A stretch of 17,298 nucleotides of DNA from an uncultured Acetatifactor sp. (GTDB taxonomy: Bacteria; Bacillota; Clostridia; Lachnospirales; Lachnospiraceae), in contig CAJUQT010000067.1 of assembly GCA_910588225.1 (NCBI GenBank), positions 1-17,298 on the forward strand, given 5' to 3'. The position numbers and the translations under genes are program-made. Below the pieces are notes generated by a model. That model searched no databases. It had not been told where the DNA came from and saw only the letters and a list, made by a program, of their open reading frames with translations. Positions 15,160-17,298 of the stretch are shown here, piece after piece. How positions within the stretch are numbered: position 1 is the stretch's first letter; the number at the start of each line of letters is the position of its first letter.

Positions 15160-15353
15160 AAAGGCCGTCCGGCCTTTCTGTAACAGGACAATCGGAATCC
15201 GCATAAAACGCAGATTCCGTCTCATCGAACTTCTTGCTAGGCGGGAGCCTTTATCCCATGGAAAGTAAAATGTAACCAACGCAGGAAGGGAGACGCGCCT
15301 TTCCTGCGAAGCCGTTTGGGCGTCGAAATTTTGCCGGAAGATGCAGGATTTCG
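15160..15353 (+). other. Cluster of five stem-loops upstream of the Rpn-like gene
   Basis: Five hairpins lie in 194 nt: AAAGGCC/GGCCTTT with a 4-nt loop (15160-15177); CGGAATC/GATTCCG (15193-15219); AGGC-GGGA-GCCT (15239-15250); CGCAGGAA/TTCCTGCG with two further inner GC pairs (15280-15308); and CGAAAT/ATTTCG (15324-15353). None is followed by a T-run. The cluster ends 33 nt before the start codon. It could be a structured leader, a non-coding RNA, or a mobile-element end. Confidence 0.45.
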
Positions 15354-15386
15354 CCGTTATGCGCCTGAGAGAGGAAAGGGAATTGT

Positions 15387-16529
15387 ATGAAAGAAAACAG
15401 AACAAAGACAAAAAGAACCAGGCAGACACATAAAAAGAAACCAGTTCCTGCGAAGGGAAAAGGTGTCGCTTACCAGAGCAAAGATATCATTAGCAAAGAA
15501 TTGGCCGAATCTTTCAAGGGAAAGGCTTTCCGGGTTTACGGACTGGACCTGCCGGAAATCAGGACTGTGCTGCCAACCAACATACCGACAATCAGGGCAA
15601 ACGAGCTGTGGCTGGACAATCTGTTCGAGCTTGCGGACAGTACCGTGGCCATAGTTGACTACGAAAGCAAATACCGGAAAAAAGACATGATAAAATACCT
15701 GAATTATCTGACAGGAATAGCCAACCGCTATCTGAAGGAGAAAAAAGACTGCCCGGCGCTCCGCATGATCGTCATATACACCGGGGATATCGAACGAAAA
15801 AATGTATCCGCCGAATACAATATCGGGGCAGTCAAAGTGACTTTGGAACCCGCTTTCCTCTCGGAACTGGATTCCGGCAGAATATATCAGCATTTGAAAT
15901 GCAAAGTAGAAAAGAAGGAACCTTTAGACGAAGAGGAACTGATGGAATTCATCATACTGCCCCTCTCCTACCGGAAGCGCGCTGAGAAAGAACAAAAAAT
16001 ACGTGAAACCGTGAAACTGGCGGCAAGGCTCCAGGACAGGCGACAGCAGATCTTTGTACTGTCAGGTATATTGGCTTTCACAGATAAGGTAATCGACACG
16101 GAAACCGCAAATCATATAAGGAGGATGATCAAGATGACAAAGGTTGGGAGAATCATCGAAGAAGAGAAACGACAGGCAATCGCTGAAGCGGAAGAAAAAA
16201 GCCGCCAGGCATTGGCGCAGGCGATGGCTGAAAAGAAACGGGCGCTGGCCAAAGCGAAAGCTGAAGCCAGACAGGCACTGGCCAAAGCGGATGCTGAAAA
16301 CAAACAGGCACTGGCCAAAGCGAAGGCTGAAAACAAACAGGTACTGGCCAAAGCAGAAGCTGAAAAGAAAAACGAGAAAAAAAGAGCCGATATGCTGCAG
16401 CAGGCCGCCAGGGAATCTGTGCTCAAAATGATCCGGAAAAACTACCCAACTGAAGAGATCGCGTCCATAGTGTCCGTTTTTTCACAAGACGACATAGAAT
16501 CGATGCGGAAGGAAGTGACATATTCCTGA
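15387..16529 (+). CDS. Rpn-like PD-(D/E)XK nuclease/putative transposase with hendecad coiled coil
   Basis: The only clear plus-strand gene, 380 residues. After a very basic N-terminus (1-25), residues about 30-175 look like the nuclease fold of the Rpn (recombination-promoting nuclease) family: KDIISKELAESF, then LDNLFELADSTVAIVDYESK, where an Asp and the E-x-K of DYESK would be the metal-binding PD-(D/E)XK residues. MIVIYTGD follows. Residues 180-255 are helical. Residues 257-335 form a long charged helix with five 11-residue repeats (for example ARQALAKADAE). The C-terminus includes MIRKNYPTEEIASIVSVFSQ, a common Rpn ending in gut Clostridia. AAAGGG lies just upstream of the ATG. It converges with the radical SAM fragment only 2 nt away. 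Rpn proteins are linked to DNA cleavage and RecA-independent recombination; activity here is inferred. Confidence 0.75.
   Translation: MKENRTKTKRTRQTHKKKPVPAKGKGVAYQSKDIISKELAESFKGKAFRVYGLDLPEIRTVLPTNIPTIRANELWLDNLFELADSTVAIVDYESKYRKKDMIKYLNYLTGIANRYLKEKKDCPALRMIVIYTGDIERKNVSAEYNIGAVKVTLEPAFLSELDSGRIYQHLKCKVEKKEPLDEEELMEFIILPLSYRKRAEKEQKIRETVKLAARLQDRRQQIFVLSGILAFTDKVIDTETANHIRRMIKMTKVGRIIEEEKRQAIAEAEEKSRQALAQAMAEKKRALAKAKAEARQALAKADAENKQALAKAKAENKQVLAKAEAEKKNEKKRADMLQQAARESVLKMIRKNYPTEEIASIVSVFSQDDIESMRKEVTYS
16200..16364 (+). repeat. Five tandem 33-bp repeats encoding hendecads
   Basis: Five in-frame 33-bp units encode SRQALAQAMAE, KKRALAKAKAE, ARQALAKADAE, NKQALAKAKAE and NKQVLAKAEAE. The 11-residue period predicts a straight or slightly right-handed coiled coil rather than a heptad coil. 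The DNA units share long identical stretches such as CACTGGCCAAAGCG, so copy number could change by recombination. Confidence 0.8.
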
Positions 16530-16531
16530 CA

Positions 16532-17218
16532 TCATGCCTTATGAGACAGACGAAGATTATGATGCCCAGACCGAGCAGATCGGAAGCCTGTCAAAAAATC
16601 CGGTGCAGACCGGCAAACCTGTCCTGTGGACAACGGGCAGGAACCTGGACAAGCTGCCCGAAACCTGCAGCAGCCGGTACAGAATCTGACCGGCGGAAGG
16701 TCAATGCAGTTTCCGCAATAGTACGCCTTTCCATTGGCAAAGAAATAATTATTTGTTCCCGCCCCGCACTGTCCGCCGTACATCGTGCAGTCCCTGGAGC
16801 CCCGCCTTACCGGGAGTTCCCTTTCCGCATCAGCCAAAAAATCCCCATACTCCTGCTGTGAAATCCCATACTTTCCAATCATTCTGGAAAATGTGACCTT
16901 TGTGCCGAAGGGCTTGAAAAAAGCGATTACCTTCGCCGCATTTTCCAGACTCTCCCTGCCGACCGTTGCATTGAAAGTGGGATAGTGTCCCGTAATCTGC
17001 TTATAATACTCCACATTTTCCATCGCCCGGCCAAAGGAACCGCATCGGTTCAAATCATAGAGTTCCCTGTAACCGTCTATGGAAAATCCCACATTTACGC
17101 CGTGCTTCTCCAAAAACACCAGTTCCTCTTCCCGCTGCACAGAGCGGTTGGGAGACGCACATCGGGGCTGCACAAATTGCAGCGTGTATGCACAAACAAG
17201 GCCTGCAGCGATCTGCAT
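16532..17218 (-). pseudogene. Headless radical SAM/SPASM protein gene fragment
   Basis: Residues 31-125 match the second half of a radical SAM barrel (EEELVFLEKHGVNVGFSIDG, then YDLNRCGSFGRAMENV). Residues 140-175 match a SPASM-type iron-sulfur domain (Cys144, Cys151 in GQCGAGTNN, Cys168 and Cys171 in YYCGNC). The defining CxxxCxxC cluster motif and first half of the barrel are missing, and upstream sequence is not recognisable past about 17140. After residue 175 the resemblance is also lost in a Cys/Arg-rich tail, suggesting a frameshift or foreign junction. The stop lies 2 nt from the end of the Rpn-like gene. Intact relatives mature ribosomally made peptides; no precursor peptide gene is visible. 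The ATG at 17218 is arbitrary. Confidence 0.6.
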
Positions 17219-17245
17219 TGCATTGGAACAAAGTCTGTAAGCCCA

Positions 17246-17298
17246 ATCGAGTAGGAGGAAATTTCTCTAATTGAGAAATTTCCGACCTCTCACACCAC
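17246..17298 (-). mobile_element. Probable 3' end (domain VI) of a group II intron, cut by the window edge
   Basis: Read on the minus strand, GTGTGAGAGGTCGG leads into a perfect 11-bp stem GGAAATTTCTC/GAGAAATTTCC with a 5-nt loop, then TCCTACTCGAT. Outer GAG/CTC and GG/CC pairs close the stem and leave an unpaired A 7 nt before a ...GAT end. This is the layout of domain VI with its branch-point adenosine and an AY 3' terminus. Domain V and the intron-encoded reverse transcriptase would lie outside the window, so the call rests on this element only. Confidence 0.5.

Larger units (their letters stand above)
14441..15386. other. Gene-free stretch of about 0.95 kb between divergent units
   Basis: Several short ORFs open on both strands, but none has a ribosome binding site together with recognisable protein sequence, and they overlap one another. 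The part from 14500 to 14650 is AT-rich and featureless. From about 14700 onward the sequence is rich in palindromes and stem-loops, listed separately. I see no tRNA, rRNA or riboswitch consensus that I can name. Confidence 0.6.

Noticed and set aside
14000..15386. CRISPR array or other regularly spaced repeat system
   Set aside because: The repeats seen are adjacent tandem units or unrelated hairpins with no repeat-spacer periodicity, and no cas genes are present.
16534..16689. Plus-strand ORF (about 51 codons) directly after the Rpn-like gene
   Set aside because: It has no ribosome binding site near its ATG and lies antisense to the tail of the radical SAM fragment; no family recognised.

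Overview
The window looks like a chromosomal segment of a Gram-positive gut-type Clostridia bacterium, most likely Lachnospiraceae. The evidence is Firmicutes-style GGAGG ribosome binding sites with some TTG starts, a YesM/YesN two-component pair, an LplB/YtcP sugar ABC transporter without its own ATPase, lipoprotein signals, and an Rpn-type nuclease with a long repeat coil. The species cannot be named from sequence alone.

About 80-9600 (minus strand) is one catabolic operon, read from high to low coordinates: LplB-like permease, YtcP-like permease, lipoprotein solute-binding protein, a large cytoplasmic alpha/alpha-toroid enzyme of unknown specificity, NagB-like deaminase, N-acylglucosamine 2-epimerase family protein and NagA deacetylase. 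The transporter would import an oligosaccharide, the toroid enzyme would cut it, and the released N-acetylhexosamine would be epimerised, deacetylated and deaminated to fructose-6-phosphate. No sugar kinase and no transporter ATPase lie in the window. The toroid gene carries an in-frame TGA 89 codons before the point where it meets nagB, so it is broken or read through.

About 9550-9940 is the control region. A 35-bp box is present twice (29/35 identical). Each copy abuts the -35 of a promoter with the same geometry (poor -35, 17-bp spacer, good -10). One promoter serves the transporter operon. The other serves an 80-codon ORF that appears to be an internally deleted remnant of a GH78 alpha-L-rhamnosidase gene. 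The boxes are good candidates for sites of the adjacent AraC-type response regulator.

About 10117-14440 (minus strand) is a second unit: a secreted GH5 endoglucanase-like lipoprotein, a YesM-type sensor kinase and a YesN-type response regulator, led by a clear sigma-A-type promoter.

About 14440-15386 holds no convincing gene but has many palindromes and hairpins. It is followed on the plus strand by a PD-(D/E)XK Rpn-like nuclease with five hendecad coil repeats. The right end is mobile-element debris: a headless radical SAM/SPASM gene fragment, then what looks like the 3' end (domain VI) of a group II intron running out of the window.
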